Assembly (NCBI GenBank): GCA_900540475.1
Contig: UQGG01000040.1
Span: 1 to 64,000 of the forward strand
DNA from: an uncultured Robinsoniella sp.
Lineage (GTDB): Bacteria; Bacillota; Clostridia; Lachnospirales; Lachnospiraceae
Reading direction: 5' to 3'
DNA length: 64,000 nucleotides
Part shown: one piece after another, positions 51,428-60,649 of the stretch
How positions within the stretch are numbered: position 1 is the first letter of the stretch
Layout of the letters: each line of letters begins with the position of its first letter
Translations under genes and position numbers: made by a program
The notes under the pieces: model-generated
What the model saw: only the letters and a program-made list of their open reading frames with translations
Database searches by the model: none
Told to the model about the DNA's origin: nothing

Positions 51428-54235
51428 TTACCCTCTGAATTCAATCCAGCCAATTGTCATGTCCGGCTTTACCAAATCCAGGCGCAGCTCATAATAGCCG
51501 GGTTCCAGTTCAACTTTGATCAGCTTCTGCGTGATTTTATTTCCATCGGTACCATTGAGCTGGACTGTGGTCATGACTTCGCCGTTTAAAATCATATTTA
51601 CGGTTGCCTGTGCCTGATTTGTTCCCTTTGAAGATAATTCTCCTACAATGCTGTATATACCCGGATTTTCTACTTTCAGGCATACGGTTTCCCCATATTG
51701 CGGGGTGATTTTCGGTAGTTCAGACAGTAAATAACAGGTTTGGCCTGCTGTTATATTTTCTGTTATACCTTCTCCGACGCATTTTTTTGCAGCAAACTTT
51801 TGAATTCTGGCAGCTTCTTCTGGTTTTCTTTCAAAAGCCGGAACCTGCATCAGGAACGTACAGATATTTTTTGCACACCGCTGCAGTTCTCCCACAGTTA
51901 GGCTTCCTTTTTCTAAAAACTCCAGTGTATTATCGTTCATGGCATTTACTTCAGCACCATTATTATTCACAACCATATAAATATCATTTTGTGCACGAAC
52001 CATAAATGCGGTATTTTTCCTATCTGCAGGTCCGCCCTCTGCGGTATCATTCATCATTGCCCACCAGTCTGTCATGACGATACCCTGGTATCCCCATTCG
52101 CCCCTTAATATGGTAGTATTCAGATCATAGTTAGATGCTGACCAGTGTCCATTTACCGGATTGTAAGAAGTCATGATTGATGTTGCCTGACCATCTTTTA
52201 CTGCAATTTCAAATGCTTTCAGATATATTTCCCGGAGTGCCCGCTCTGAAATGATGGAATCCACCTGGAAACGTGCTTTTTCCTGATTATTGCCTGCAAG
52301 GTGCTTCACTGTTCCGACACAGCCTGATTTTCGTATTCCTTTTACAGCCGCGCTGGCAAAACATCCGGTCAGATAGGGATCTTCCGAGTAATATTCAAAG
52401 TTACGTCCGTTCAGCGGGTTTCTATGTATATTCACACCCGGCCCCAGTAAGGTATCAATTTCGTTATTCCGTAATTCTTTTCCTTCTAATTCATACAGCT
52501 CTTCCATCATAGAAATATTCCAGGAAGAAGCAAGCAAGGTTCCGATGGGCATCTGCGTAGCCTTTAATCCACTTTCCATACGGATTCCGGAAGGACCATC
52601 CGCAGCACAGGCAATCGGGATTCCATATGCTACTAAAGTATCACCTACGCCTCCAAAAGCTGCTGCCGTTCCAGGAGTTACTTTCGGGCTGCTCATTCCT
52701 TCACCGCGCACAATGCATGCCAGTTCTTCTGTGTTTAACTGGGCAATAAATGCATCAATATCTGATTTTCCTTCCGCTACATCCTTGAGTTTAATTCCCC
52801 TGTCACCAGTCTGCTGCATTGTTTCCGGTAAACGCTCCGTAATTCTGTCCTGCAGTGTGATTGTCTGCAAAGGGGTTTCTTCCTGTGCAATTTGATAAAT
52901 TCCATTGCAAGCGGTTTTGCCTGGTTTGATTCTCTGAAAAGCCCTCACAGGTGCCATTGCTTCTTCCAGCGCCTCAGAAACTGTCAGAGATTCAACAATA
53001 TATGCACCTTTTTGATCTACATCTGCTTTTACTAAGTCTCGCACACTGTTTCCCACAAAGATCTCATAAGCACCTGCTTCCAATACATAACAGGATTTAT
53101 TTCCGGTAACACCGCTGTCATCATAGGATGCCATAGCTGCAACCGGAAAACTGATCAGCAATGTCTCTTCTTCAGTTGGCTGTAACTTCTCAGTCTTTGC
53201 AAATGCACGCAGTTCTTTTGCGGGCTTTCCCAATACTCCCTGGGGTTCTCCGCTGTAGACCTGAATAACTTCTTTTCCAGCACAGGCACCAGAATTTTTA
53301 ACCCGGACAGCAAGTTCGATTCTGGCATCAACGCCGTTACCTGTGGACTTAGCTTCTTCTACTTCTATTTCAAAATTCGTATAGGACAATCCAAATCCAA
53401 AAGGATACTGCACTTTTTCCGGTGCAAAAGTTTCGAAATAACGATATCCTATATAGATATCTTCCTGATAAAAATTCTGTTCTTCACTTCCAAAATTGGG
53501 GGTAGATGGGTAATCTTCCAGCTTAAATGCAATCGTATCCGGTAATTTTCCACTTGGATTTACTTCTGCCGATAAGACATCTGCTACGGCCAGACCACCG
53601 ACCATGCCCCCCTGCCAAATATATAAAATGGCCTTGATATGATCCTGATAAGCAGGATCTTCCGCCCAGCTCATATCAATAATATTTGCGACATTCAATA
53701 AAACAGCAACTTGCTCAAAGTGGCGTGTCAGAACTTCAAGATTTGATTTTTCCTCCTGTGTCAGACGGTATCCACCTTCTGCATCAACATTATCCTGATC
53801 TTCTCCTGCCGTACGGCCTATGATAAAAATCGCTTTTTCAGATTTTACCCGGGCACTTTTTGCAAGTTCGTCTGTAATCAGCATTTCTTTTTGATGCCAC
53901 GGTTCCGCTGCCCAACCGCCGCCGCCGTCATCAGCAGGGTTTTTGGCTATCCACTCTTCATACAGATTTACCAGTTCATCATTGAGTTTCATCTTTTTAT
54001 TCTGGCGGATTCCGTCAATAATATTGCATACATATTCTACATTCACTGCTCCGCCTGATCCTGTACCGCTTCTATAATAATCAAATTGGCATCTTCCGAA
54101 TATAGAAACCACCTCATTTTCTAAAACCGGCAGCATATTGTTTTCATTTTTCAATAACACTGCTCCTTCTGCGGCTGCAATTCTGCTGTAATCAGCCAGC
54201 TCCGGCAACGGAACTCCTATTGTATTCTTACTCAT
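51428..54235 (-). CDS. GH3 beta-glycosidase with swapped domain order
   Basis: 935 residues, cytoplasmic (no signal peptide). Domain order is the reverse of most GH3 enzymes. It begins with the GH3 C-terminal alpha/beta sandwich (about 15-280, EGAVLLKNENNMLP... SGTGSGG), then a fibronectin III-like domain (about 300-400), a linker, the GH3 N-terminal barrel (about 490-800) with nucleophile Asp723 in VMTDWWA and substrate residues KHLAGNNQEKAR, and a carbohydrate-binding-like beta domain (about 830-935). Swapped GH3 enzymes are known in Clostridia. It is divergent from an AraC regulator. Cleaves a beta-linked glucoside or similar oligosaccharide after import. Confidence 0.93.
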   Translation of the reverse strand: MSKNTIGVPLPELADYSRIAAAEGAVLLKNENNMLPVLENEVVSIFGRCQFDYYRSGTGSGGAVNVEYVCNIIDGIRQNKKMKLNDELVNLYEEWIAKNPADDGGGGWAAEPWHQKEMLITDELAKSARVKSEKAIFIIGRTAGEDQDNVDAEGGYRLTQEEKSNLEVLTRHFEQVAVLLNVANIIDMSWAEDPAYQDHIKAILYIWQGGMVGGLAVADVLSAEVNPSGKLPDTIAFKLEDYPSTPNFGSEEQNFYQEDIYIGYRYFETFAPEKVQYPFGFGLSYTNFEIEVEEAKSTGNGVDARIELAVRVKNSGACAGKEVIQVYSGEPQGVLGKPAKELRAFAKTEKLQPTEEETLLISFPVAAMASYDDSGVTGNKSCYVLEAGAYEIFVGNSVRDLVKADVDQKGAYIVESLTVSEALEEAMAPVRAFQRIKPGKTACNGIYQIAQEETPLQTITLQDRITERLPETMQQTGDRGIKLKDVAEGKSDIDAFIAQLNTEELACIVRGEGMSSPKVTPGTAAAFGGVGDTLVAYGIPIACAADGPSGIRMESGLKATQMPIGTLLASSWNISMMEELYELEGKELRNNEIDTLLGPGVNIHRNPLNGRNFEYYSEDPYLTGCFASAAVKGIRKSGCVGTVKHLAGNNQEKARFQVDSIISERALREIYLKAFEIAVKDGQATSIMTSYNPVNGHWSASNYDLNTTILRGEWGYQGIVMTDWWAMMNDTAEGGPADRKNTAFMVRAQNDIYMVVNNNGAEVNAMNDNTLEFLEKGSLTVGELQRCAKNICTFLMQVPAFERKPEEAARIQKFAAKKCVGEGITENITAGQTCYLLSELPKITPQYGETVCLKVENPGIYSIVGELSSKGTNQAQATVNMILNGEVMTTVQLNGTDGNKITQKLIKVELEPGYYELRLDLVKPDMTIGWIEFRG

Positions 54236-54447
54236 ATCTTTACCTCCGGGTTATTTTCTCACATCTTTTGTAAAATCAGTATATCCTATTTTTTTGTTAT
54301 ATGATATAATAATTCCATTCAAAAATAGTAAAATTTTGTCATCCGGCTTTTGTATATGCTTTTATAAATTTCAGATACAGGATGGAAAAGGTTTAAAAAC
54401 TTCTATCTTTCAAACTACTTATTGATGCAGTATTGCAGGAGGAATAT

Positions 54448-55335
54448 ATGATCCATTATTGGAAAGAAGAAAATGTATATATAGACGGCGTTCCGTGCCA
54501 GTTTTTGTGCCATCTGGAAGAACGTAATCGTGCAGGAATCGTATATCCTGCGCATTACCATGATTATATTGAAATGCTTTATGGCCTATCCGGTACATTT
54601 AAAGTATATTTAAACGGTTCTTACCACTCCTTTACCGGGGGGGATCTGGTTTTAATTAATTCTCATGAAGTGCATCAGATTGATTCCCTGTCTGAAAACG
54701 GAGGCCAGTATATCGTTGTACGGTTCATGCCGGATCTAATTTATAACCGCATGTCCCAAAACCACTTCGAGTTGGAATACATCCTGCCATTTATTACTGA
54801 AGATGCCAGACATGATAAAGTAATCCCAGATTCAGATATCCAGAACACGATACTTCCCACCTTGTTTCATAATATTATGACAGAAAATCAGGAAAGAGAC
54901 TATGGATATGAACTTGCCATTAAGAATCATATCGGCAGCATTTTCTTATGGATACTGCGCTATTGGCACCGGTCGGGAGAACATCCGGAGAATTACAGAC
55001 AACCGGACCGGCAGTTGTACGAAATGTTAAATCCGGCATTTAACTATCTGTCTGTCAATTATGAAAAACAAGTAAAGGCTTCTGAAATGGCAGAGCTTTG
55101 CAGCCTTAGTTCCAGTTATTTTTCCCGTTCCTTTAATCGGCTTATGGGAATGAGCTTCAATGAATACCTGAACTACATCCGTGTCAGCGAAGCTGAAAAA
55201 TTATTAATTTCCACTCCGTTAAGTATCACAGAAATAGCGGTAACCGTCGGATTTAGTACGTCCAGTTATTTTATTAAAATATTTAAGGTATATAAGAATC
55301 TTTCACCGAAGCAATTCCGCATGACTTTGCTGTAA
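54448..55335 (+). CDS. AraC family transcriptional regulator
   Basis: 295 residues. An N-terminal cupin sensor domain (about 15-140, YPAHYHDYIEMLYGLSGTFKVYLNG, with His ligand-like residues) is followed by two C-terminal AraC helix-turn-helix motifs (about 195-293, SEMAELCSLSSSYFSRSFNRLMG and SITEIAVTVGFSTSSYFIKIFK). ATG 54448 has GGAGG seven bases upstream. The TTG at 54433 is rejected. Divergent from the GH3 gene over 212 bp, so it probably activates that gene in response to a sugar. Confidence 0.93.
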   Translation: MIHYWKEENVYIDGVPCQFLCHLEERNRAGIVYPAHYHDYIEMLYGLSGTFKVYLNGSYHSFTGGDLVLINSHEVHQIDSLSENGGQYIVVRFMPDLIYNRMSQNHFELEYILPFITEDARHDKVIPDSDIQNTILPTLFHNIMTENQERDYGYELAIKNHIGSIFLWILRYWHRSGEHPENYRQPDRQLYEMLNPAFNYLSVNYEKQVKASEMAELCSLSSSYFSRSFNRLMGMSFNEYLNYIRVSEAEKLLISTPLSITEIAVTVGFSTSSYFIKIFKVYKNLSPKQFRMTLL

Positions 55336-55461
55336 TAAGCGATTTTGAAGTAAAGGTGTTTCTTGTTTAAGGTTTCAATAAAGAAGCGGTTTGCGAAAAA
55401 GTAAATCTTAACAAATTATTATAAGTTTAATCATACTATCATATTTATATGATATATTTTT

Positions 55462-55547
55462 CTGGATCCCTCTTTAGTTAGTTCTTTTATGGATGATCCA
55501 TATAATATCATGATATTATCATGGTGAACTTTTCAAGCGGGATCCAG
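55462..55547. repeat. Inverted repeat with inner palindrome
   Basis: CTGGATCCC (55462-55470) and GGGATCCAG (55539-55547) are perfect inverted repeats. Between them lies the perfect 18-bp palindrome ATAATATCATGATATTAT (55502-55519). The structure follows the AraC gene and precedes a tandem repeat. It could be a transcript end structure, but no T-run is attached. Confidence 0.6.
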
Positions 55548-55557
55548 GTTCCTTGTA

Positions 55558-55630
55558 TTTTAATGAAGTATTTTAATGAAGTATCTTAATTCGATATCTT
55601 TTAATATGACATCTTAATGCGACATCTTAC
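55558..55630. repeat. 13-bp tandem repeat downstream of the ABC exporter pair
   Basis: Five to six copies of a 13-bp unit: TTTTAATGAAGTA twice exactly (55558-55570, 55571-55583), then TCTTAATTCGATA, a 15-base variant, TCTTAATGCGACA and a partial copy. It ends just before the ABC gene stop at 55639. The unit length matches the other intergenic repeat at 21.7 kb but the sequence differs. Confidence 0.8.
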
Positions 55631-55638
55631 TTTTTTAT

Positions 55639-57426
55639 TTAACCTGCATTATTTTGAGCAAACTGGCTATTATACAGTTTTTCATATAATCCTTTTTTGC
55701 GGATTAATTCCTCGTGCGTTCCAACTTCTTTAATATCGCCCTCCTGCATATATAAAATCATATCTGCATCACGGATTGTGGAAAGCCGATGGGCGATTAC
55801 AAAACTTGTTCTGTTCTGCATGAGTCTTGCCATGGCTTTCTGGATCAACACTTCTGTCCTGGTATCAACAGAACTGGTTGCCTCATCCAGTATCATGATT
55901 GGTGAATCAGACAAAATTGCCCGGGCAATGGTAAGCAGCTGACGTTCTCCCTGGGCCAGGTTTGCGGCACCTTCAGCCAGAACCATCTGAAATCCTCCTG
56001 GAAGAGCTTTTATGAAATGATCTGCATGAGCCGCTTTTGCGGCATCCATAACTTCCTGATCGGAAGCATCCAGCCTTCCATACCGGATATTTTCCATGAC
56101 TGTCCCCTGGAAAAGCCAGGTATCCTGCAATACCATTCCAAAAATGCTGCGTAGAGGCTCCCGTCCCATTTTTTGAATGTCAATGCCATCAATTAAAATG
56201 TTTCCACTGTTGATATCGTAAAAACGGAGCAGCAAATTAACCAGCGTAGTTTTTCCGGCTCCGGTAGGTCCGACGATAGCGACCTTGCTCCCAGGCCTCA
56301 CTTCCAGAGACACATCTTTAATCAGTGTCTTATGAGGAAGATAGCCAAAGCTTACGTGGCTGAAGGTAACTTCTCCAGAAACTTTTTCCGGAAAAAGGGG
56401 ATTGGTTTCTTCCGGGATTTCTTCTTTCTCGTCTAAAAATTCAAATACACGATTAGCCGCCGCTGCTGTAGACTGCAGAATATTCGTAATCTGAACTGTC
56501 TGGGTAATCGGCTGGGAAAATTGCCGCAGATATTGAATAAACGACTGTATCATACCGATTGTCAAAGCACCTTTTATACATAAAAATCCACTGATCACCG
56601 CGACCAGTACATAACCGAGATTCGTCATAGCCTGGGTAATCGGCTGCAAAAGGCTCGATAGAAATTGTGCTTTCCATCCTACTGCATACAGTGTCTCATT
56701 CGTCTCTTCAAAATCACGGATAATATCCGGTTCTTTTCCATAAGCACTAATTACCGTATGTCCCGTATACATTTCTTCCACAAATCCATTTAATTTTCCC
56801 ACGGTCCCCTGCTGTTCCTGGAACAAATACTGGGATTTTTGAGCTATTTTCATAGAAATAATCAATGCCAGCGGTACCGTAAAGATTCCAATCAGGGTCA
56901 AAGCAGGACTGACCACCAGCATCATAATTAAAATAAAAACAGCAGTGGAAATAGAGGTCAGTATCTGATCAATGGACTGCTGTAAAGATGTGGAAACCGT
57001 ATCAATATCATTAGTTACCCGGCTCAAGATATCACCGTATGGGTTTGTATCAAAGTAATTCAAAGGAAGCTGCTTTAATTTGCCATCCACTTTATTTCTA
57101 AGGTCAAATATTGTTTTTTCGGAGACACCTACAATGATAAAAGTACTTAAATACTTAAAGATGCAATACAATAAATAAATGGTGCCAAGCACAATTAAAA
57201 TTGTTATAAACTTACGGATACCCGCCGATACGGGCACACCATTGATGACGATACCGGCTAATGCATCTGTCGCTTTTCCCAAAATAAATGGTCCAAGGCT
57301 GTTAAAAACAGAAGCTACAATAATAAAAACTATCGCAAAATAAAGTCCTTTCCGGTATGGCTTCATAAAAGAAAACAGTCTCCGGAAAACCTTCATTATA
57401 TTTATCGTCTTCTCCTGTTCACTCAT
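55639..57426 (-). CDS. Heterodimeric ABC exporter, catalytic subunit
   Basis: 595 residues: membrane domain about 20-320, ATPase domain about 355-590. Walker A is VGPTGAGKTT, the signature is altered to NLAQGERQ, and Walker B is MILDEATSS with catalytic Glu. It resembles the catalytic subunit at 26.5 kb in order of motifs. It overlaps its partner by ATGA at 57423-57426. No regulator is adjacent. Export substrate not evident. Confidence 0.92.
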   Translation of the reverse strand: MSEQEKTINIMKVFRRLFSFMKPYRKGLYFAIVFIIVASVFNSLGPFILGKATDALAGIVINGVPVSAGIRKFITILIVLGTIYLLYCIFKYLSTFIIVGVSEKTIFDLRNKVDGKLKQLPLNYFDTNPYGDILSRVTNDIDTVSTSLQQSIDQILTSISTAVFILIMMLVVSPALTLIGIFTVPLALIISMKIAQKSQYLFQEQQGTVGKLNGFVEEMYTGHTVISAYGKEPDIIRDFEETNETLYAVGWKAQFLSSLLQPITQAMTNLGYVLVAVISGFLCIKGALTIGMIQSFIQYLRQFSQPITQTVQITNILQSTAAAANRVFEFLDEKEEIPEETNPLFPEKVSGEVTFSHVSFGYLPHKTLIKDVSLEVRPGSKVAIVGPTGAGKTTLVNLLLRFYDINSGNILIDGIDIQKMGREPLRSIFGMVLQDTWLFQGTVMENIRYGRLDASDQEVMDAAKAAHADHFIKALPGGFQMVLAEGAANLAQGERQLLTIARAILSDSPIMILDEATSSVDTRTEVLIQKAMARLMQNRTSFVIAHRLSTIRDADMILYMQEGDIKEVGTHEELIRKKGLYEKLYNSQFAQNNAG

Positions 57427-59168
57427 GCGCCTGCCTCCTCTTCACTTAACTGGGAATGGACAATTTCTTTATAAACCTCGCAGGTATGCAACAGTTCTTT
57501 ATGCGTACCCATTCCTACACAATAACCATCTTCCAAAACCAATATTCGGTCTGCATTCATAATCGTACTGATTCTCTGGGCTACAATGATCACGGCAGCA
57601 TCTTTGGTCTCCTCTTCTAACGCCTGTCTCAAAGCTAAATCAGTCTTAAAATCCAAAGCTGAAAAACTGTCATCAAAAATATAAATTTCCGGCTTTCGGA
57701 CAATCGCCCTTGCAATGGCCAGCCTCTGCCGTTGTCCGCCGGAAACGTTGCTGCCGCCCTGGGTTATTTCTGTATCAAAGCCTTCTTCTTTCGCTGTAAT
57801 AAATTCATACGCCTGTGCTATCTTAGCTGCCTCCTCAATCCGAACCTCCGAAGCCAGTTCATCTCCAAACTGAATATTACTCTCAATAGTTCCTTTAAAC
57901 AGGAAAGATTTCTGAGGGACATATCCGATTTTCCGTCGTAACTCCTTTAAATCATAGTCCTTCACATCCATCCCGTTTACCAGGACCCTGCCTTCCTGGG
58001 CATCATAAAACCGTAGAATCAGATTAATTAATGATGATTTTCCACTTCCGGTAGAACCTATAATTGCTGTAGTTTCTCCAGGTTTTGTCTCAAAGGAGAT
58101 ATCGTGTATAACCGGCTCCTCTGACTCAGGATAAGAAAAAGTAACATGCTCAAATGATAAATATCCCTTTTTATCTGCCTCTCCTTCTTTTGGATTTTTT
58201 GTCGTTATGGTTGCTTCTGTATTAAGTACCTCATTGACTCTGGATGCGGAAACTGAAGCTCTGGGATACATGACAAAGATCAAGGCCAGCATCATCACGG
58301 ACATCATGATCTGCATCACATATTGGATTACTGCTATTACATCGCCGGTCAGAAGAGGTGTGCCATTCACCCGGGTAAGCTGATAGCCGCCAAATGCCAG
58401 CAGTGCAACATTTGTGCCATATAGAACCAGGCTGAGCACTGGTGTCAGGGTTCCCATAATTCGCTGCATCCGCATAGAATTTTTCATAAAGCTTTCATTT
58501 ACGTCATAAAAACGTCCGGACTCATGTTCCGTTGTTCCAAATGCCCTGATAACACGGATTCCTGTGAGTTTTTCTCTCATGACCAAATTGATATGATCAA
58601 TCTTGGACTGCATGATTTTTGATAATGGCATTGACCGCAGTGCGATCACAAGCACAGCTGCTATCATAACCGGCATAGAAATAAACAGCACCATAGACAT
58701 CGAAGGGCTTTTTAAATATGCCAGGATGACACCTCCCACACACATCACCGGAGCCATCAATACGATACGCAGGAACATATTCATAAAATTTTGTACCTGG
58801 GTAATATCGTTATTCGTCCTGGTGATAAGCGAAGACGTGGAAAAACGGTCAAACTCTGCCCTGGAAAAATACTGTACTTTCGTAAACACCTCACTTCTCA
58901 TCCGTCTGCCGATTCCCATGGAAACCCGTGCCGAAAAGAAACCCGTTGCAATATTGCAAAGTGCTCCCACAATCGTGAGTATCAGCATAGCACCTCCTGT
59001 TCGAATAATAAAAGCCGCATCGCCTGTGGGAATTCCTTTATTAATAATATTAGACAGATAAGCAGGCAGCCCCAGGTTGCACAGTACTCCCCCAATTACC
59101 GTCAGCGCAATAAAAAAAACTGCCGCTTTAAACTTACCCAATTCTTTAAATACCTTTTTCATAGGCAT
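57423..59168 (-). CDS. Heterodimeric ABC exporter, subunit with degenerate Walker B
   Basis: 581 residues: membrane domain about 10-300, ATPase about 335-570. Walker A is IGSTGSGKSS, signature SNVSGGQRQR, and Walker B YIFDDS, where Asp replaces the catalytic Glu. It is the regulatory partner of the next gene. Start may be the first or third codon, both ATG, behind AAGGAG. A TACTAC/GTAGTA inverted repeat lies upstream at 59219-59232 and could be an operator. Confidence 0.92.
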   Translation of the reverse strand: MPMKKVFKELGKFKAAVFFIALTVIGGVLCNLGLPAYLSNIINKGIPTGDAAFIIRTGGAMLILTIVGALCNIATGFFSARVSMGIGRRMRSEVFTKVQYFSRAEFDRFSTSSLITRTNNDITQVQNFMNMFLRIVLMAPVMCVGGVILAYLKSPSMSMVLFISMPVMIAAVLVIALRSMPLSKIMQSKIDHINLVMREKLTGIRVIRAFGTTEHESGRFYDVNESFMKNSMRMQRIMGTLTPVLSLVLYGTNVALLAFGGYQLTRVNGTPLLTGDVIAVIQYVMQIMMSVMMLALIFVMYPRASVSASRVNEVLNTEATITTKNPKEGEADKKGYLSFEHVTFSYPESEEPVIHDISFETKPGETTAIIGSTGSGKSSLINLILRFYDAQEGRVLVNGMDVKDYDLKELRRKIGYVPQKSFLFKGTIESNIQFGDELASEVRIEEAAKIAQAYEFITAKEEGFDTEITQGGSNVSGGQRQRLAIARAIVRKPEIYIFDDSFSALDFKTDLALRQALEEETKDAAVIIVAQRISTIMNADRILVLEDGYCVGMGTHKELLHTCEVYKEIVHSQLSEEEAGA

Positions 59169-59285
59169 GATTCTCCTTCTGCAAAAATCTAAAGTGTATT
59201 CTCATAAATCTCATCTATTACTACTTGTAGTATTGCTTAAAAATGTAAAAAATATCTATTCAAGTTAAAATTCGAAAATATTATC

Positions 59286-59314
59286 TTGATATTTGCAATG
59301 TTATATTGTATAAT
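59286..59314 (+). promoter_or_regulatory. Sigma-A promoter of the Rpn gene
   Basis: TTGATA (59286-59291), 17-bp spacer, TATAAT (59309-59314), 162 bp upstream of the start. Its bases are very like the rrf2-type promoter (TTGATA-Y-TTGCAAT in both). Confidence 0.75.
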
Positions 59315-59475
59315 AGTAAAAACGTAATACATAGTCACTGTTTAAATATAAAATTCTCTTTTTCTCTAAAGCTATCTGTTTTTCTAACGTACAACTTTCG
59401 TACCCATTCCCTTTAGTGCAGAATATTTGATATTACCATGTGTCAGTGTATTACCTATTTCATAAGGAGGATAAC

Positions 59476-60453
59476 ATGACACAAGAAAAAGACTTATTCA
59501 TCAATCAATACCTGGAAGATCCTGAACATTTTGCAGATATCTATAACGGGACGGTATTCCATGGGAAACAAATCTTAAAACCGGATGATCTTTCCTCTGT
59601 GGAAAGTGATCATTCTATTCTCCTTCCGGATAAATCCGGAAGAAAAAAAGCCGTCAGGCGCTACCGTGATGTAGTCAAAAAAACGCATTTTGGTGCTCAG
59701 TTAGCCATATTGGCATGTGAGAATCAGACCGACGTGAATTATGCCATGGTAATACGATCCATGCTGTACGATGCTCTGAATTATACCAGACAGGTACAGG
59801 ATATGAGATCTGACACTGATGGAACCAAACATTTCAAAAATTCCGGAGAATTTTTATCGGGAATGTGCAAAGAAGATAAACTCATTCCGGTCGTTACATT
59901 GGTAGTTTATTTTGGGAAACAACCCTGGGACGCGGGCAATTGCCTTCATGACCTGCTATCCTTCTCTCCTGAAATGAAAGAGCTGAAATCATTGATACCT
60001 AATTATGGGATAAATGTTCTGGATGCCAGGAGAATAGAGCAATTGGATTATTATAATACAGGATTGAGAGAGATCTTTGGTGCATTGAAACATGCAGAAG
60101 ACAAACTTGGAATAACAAGCCATATCAATGAAAATCAAGAACGGTACAGTAAACTTGATCTTCAGACTTTTGAGCTGATTCATCTGCTTCTGGGTGAAAC
60201 AGACAGATTGGATACTTTGAAAAACACAGCCATAACAGACAAGAAAGGGGTTTTTAATATGTGTAAAGCTTTTGATGATATCAGAGAAGAAGAACGTTCT
60301 ATAGGCGAAAAAGAAGGACTCATGAAAGGGGAAAACAGATTTGCCGCTCTTTCCCGTTATTTACTTCAGGAAAACCGGATTAAAGACTTATTGCAGGCCA
60401 CTACGGACCTGGCGGTGAGGAATAGATTGTATCAGCAGTATCGATTGTTTTGA
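59476..60453 (+). CDS. Rpn family recombination-promoting nuclease / PD-(D/E)XK nuclease
   Basis: 325 residues of the Rpn/transposase_31 family, PD-(D/E)XK nucleases that raise RecA-independent recombination. The N-terminal part carries the family blocks DLFINQYLEDPEHFADIYNGTVFHG and the central nuclease core runs through LAILACENQTDVNYAMVIRSMLYDALNY and LIPVVTLVVYFG. The catalytic Asp/Glu-x-Lys is not clearly readable: the core has ENQTDVNY where many members have ENQSxxD. Some sequences keep a DDIREEERSIGEKEGLMKGE tail that is typical. ATG 59476 has AAGGAGG. Stands alone; similar genes are often multicopy. Confidence 0.85.
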   Translation: MTQEKDLFINQYLEDPEHFADIYNGTVFHGKQILKPDDLSSVESDHSILLPDKSGRKKAVRRYRDVVKKTHFGAQLAILACENQTDVNYAMVIRSMLYDALNYTRQVQDMRSDTDGTKHFKNSGEFLSGMCKEDKLIPVVTLVVYFGKQPWDAGNCLHDLLSFSPEMKELKSLIPNYGINVLDARRIEQLDYYNTGLREIFGALKHAEDKLGITSHINENQERYSKLDLQTFELIHLLLGETDRLDTLKNTAITDKKGVFNMCKAFDDIREEERSIGEKEGLMKGENRFAALSRYLLQENRIKDLLQATTDLAVRNRLYQQYRLF

Positions 60454-60476
60454 TTGCCTATAATAACAGAATTTAC

Positions 60477-60498
60477 GCCCGCAGATTTCGCTGCGGGC
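60477..60498. other. Short GC-rich hairpin after the Rpn gene
   Basis: GCCCGCAG (60477-60484) and CTGCGGGC (60491-60498) form a perfect 8-bp stem with a six-base loop, 24 bp after the Rpn stop. There is no long T-run on either side, so it may be a weak or Rho-assisted transcript end. Confidence 0.55.
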
Positions 60499-60649
60499 AC
60501 ATATAATTGAGATTCCTGAATTGCGGTTACCGCTATCTTTCGGTTGTCTATGGCAAAGCCATCGGGCAATGACTCTTTTCCTTCATGTATGGTTGTAGAC
60601 ACCGCTTTTAAGCCGATGTAATAGCATTCTGCTAAATTGGTTGGTCCGC

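Noticed and set aside
55558..55630. CRISPR-like array or attachment site
   Set aside because: Direct 13-bp tandem units without spacers, integrase or tRNA nearby.
58603..59061. 152-codon plus-strand frame opposite the ABC exporter gene
   Set aside because: Antisense shadow of a conserved membrane domain; composition mirrors the real frame.
60477..60498. tRNA or structured ncRNA around the GC-rich hairpin
   Set aside because: Only one 8-bp stem is present; no cloverleaf, conserved loop bases or flanking stems.
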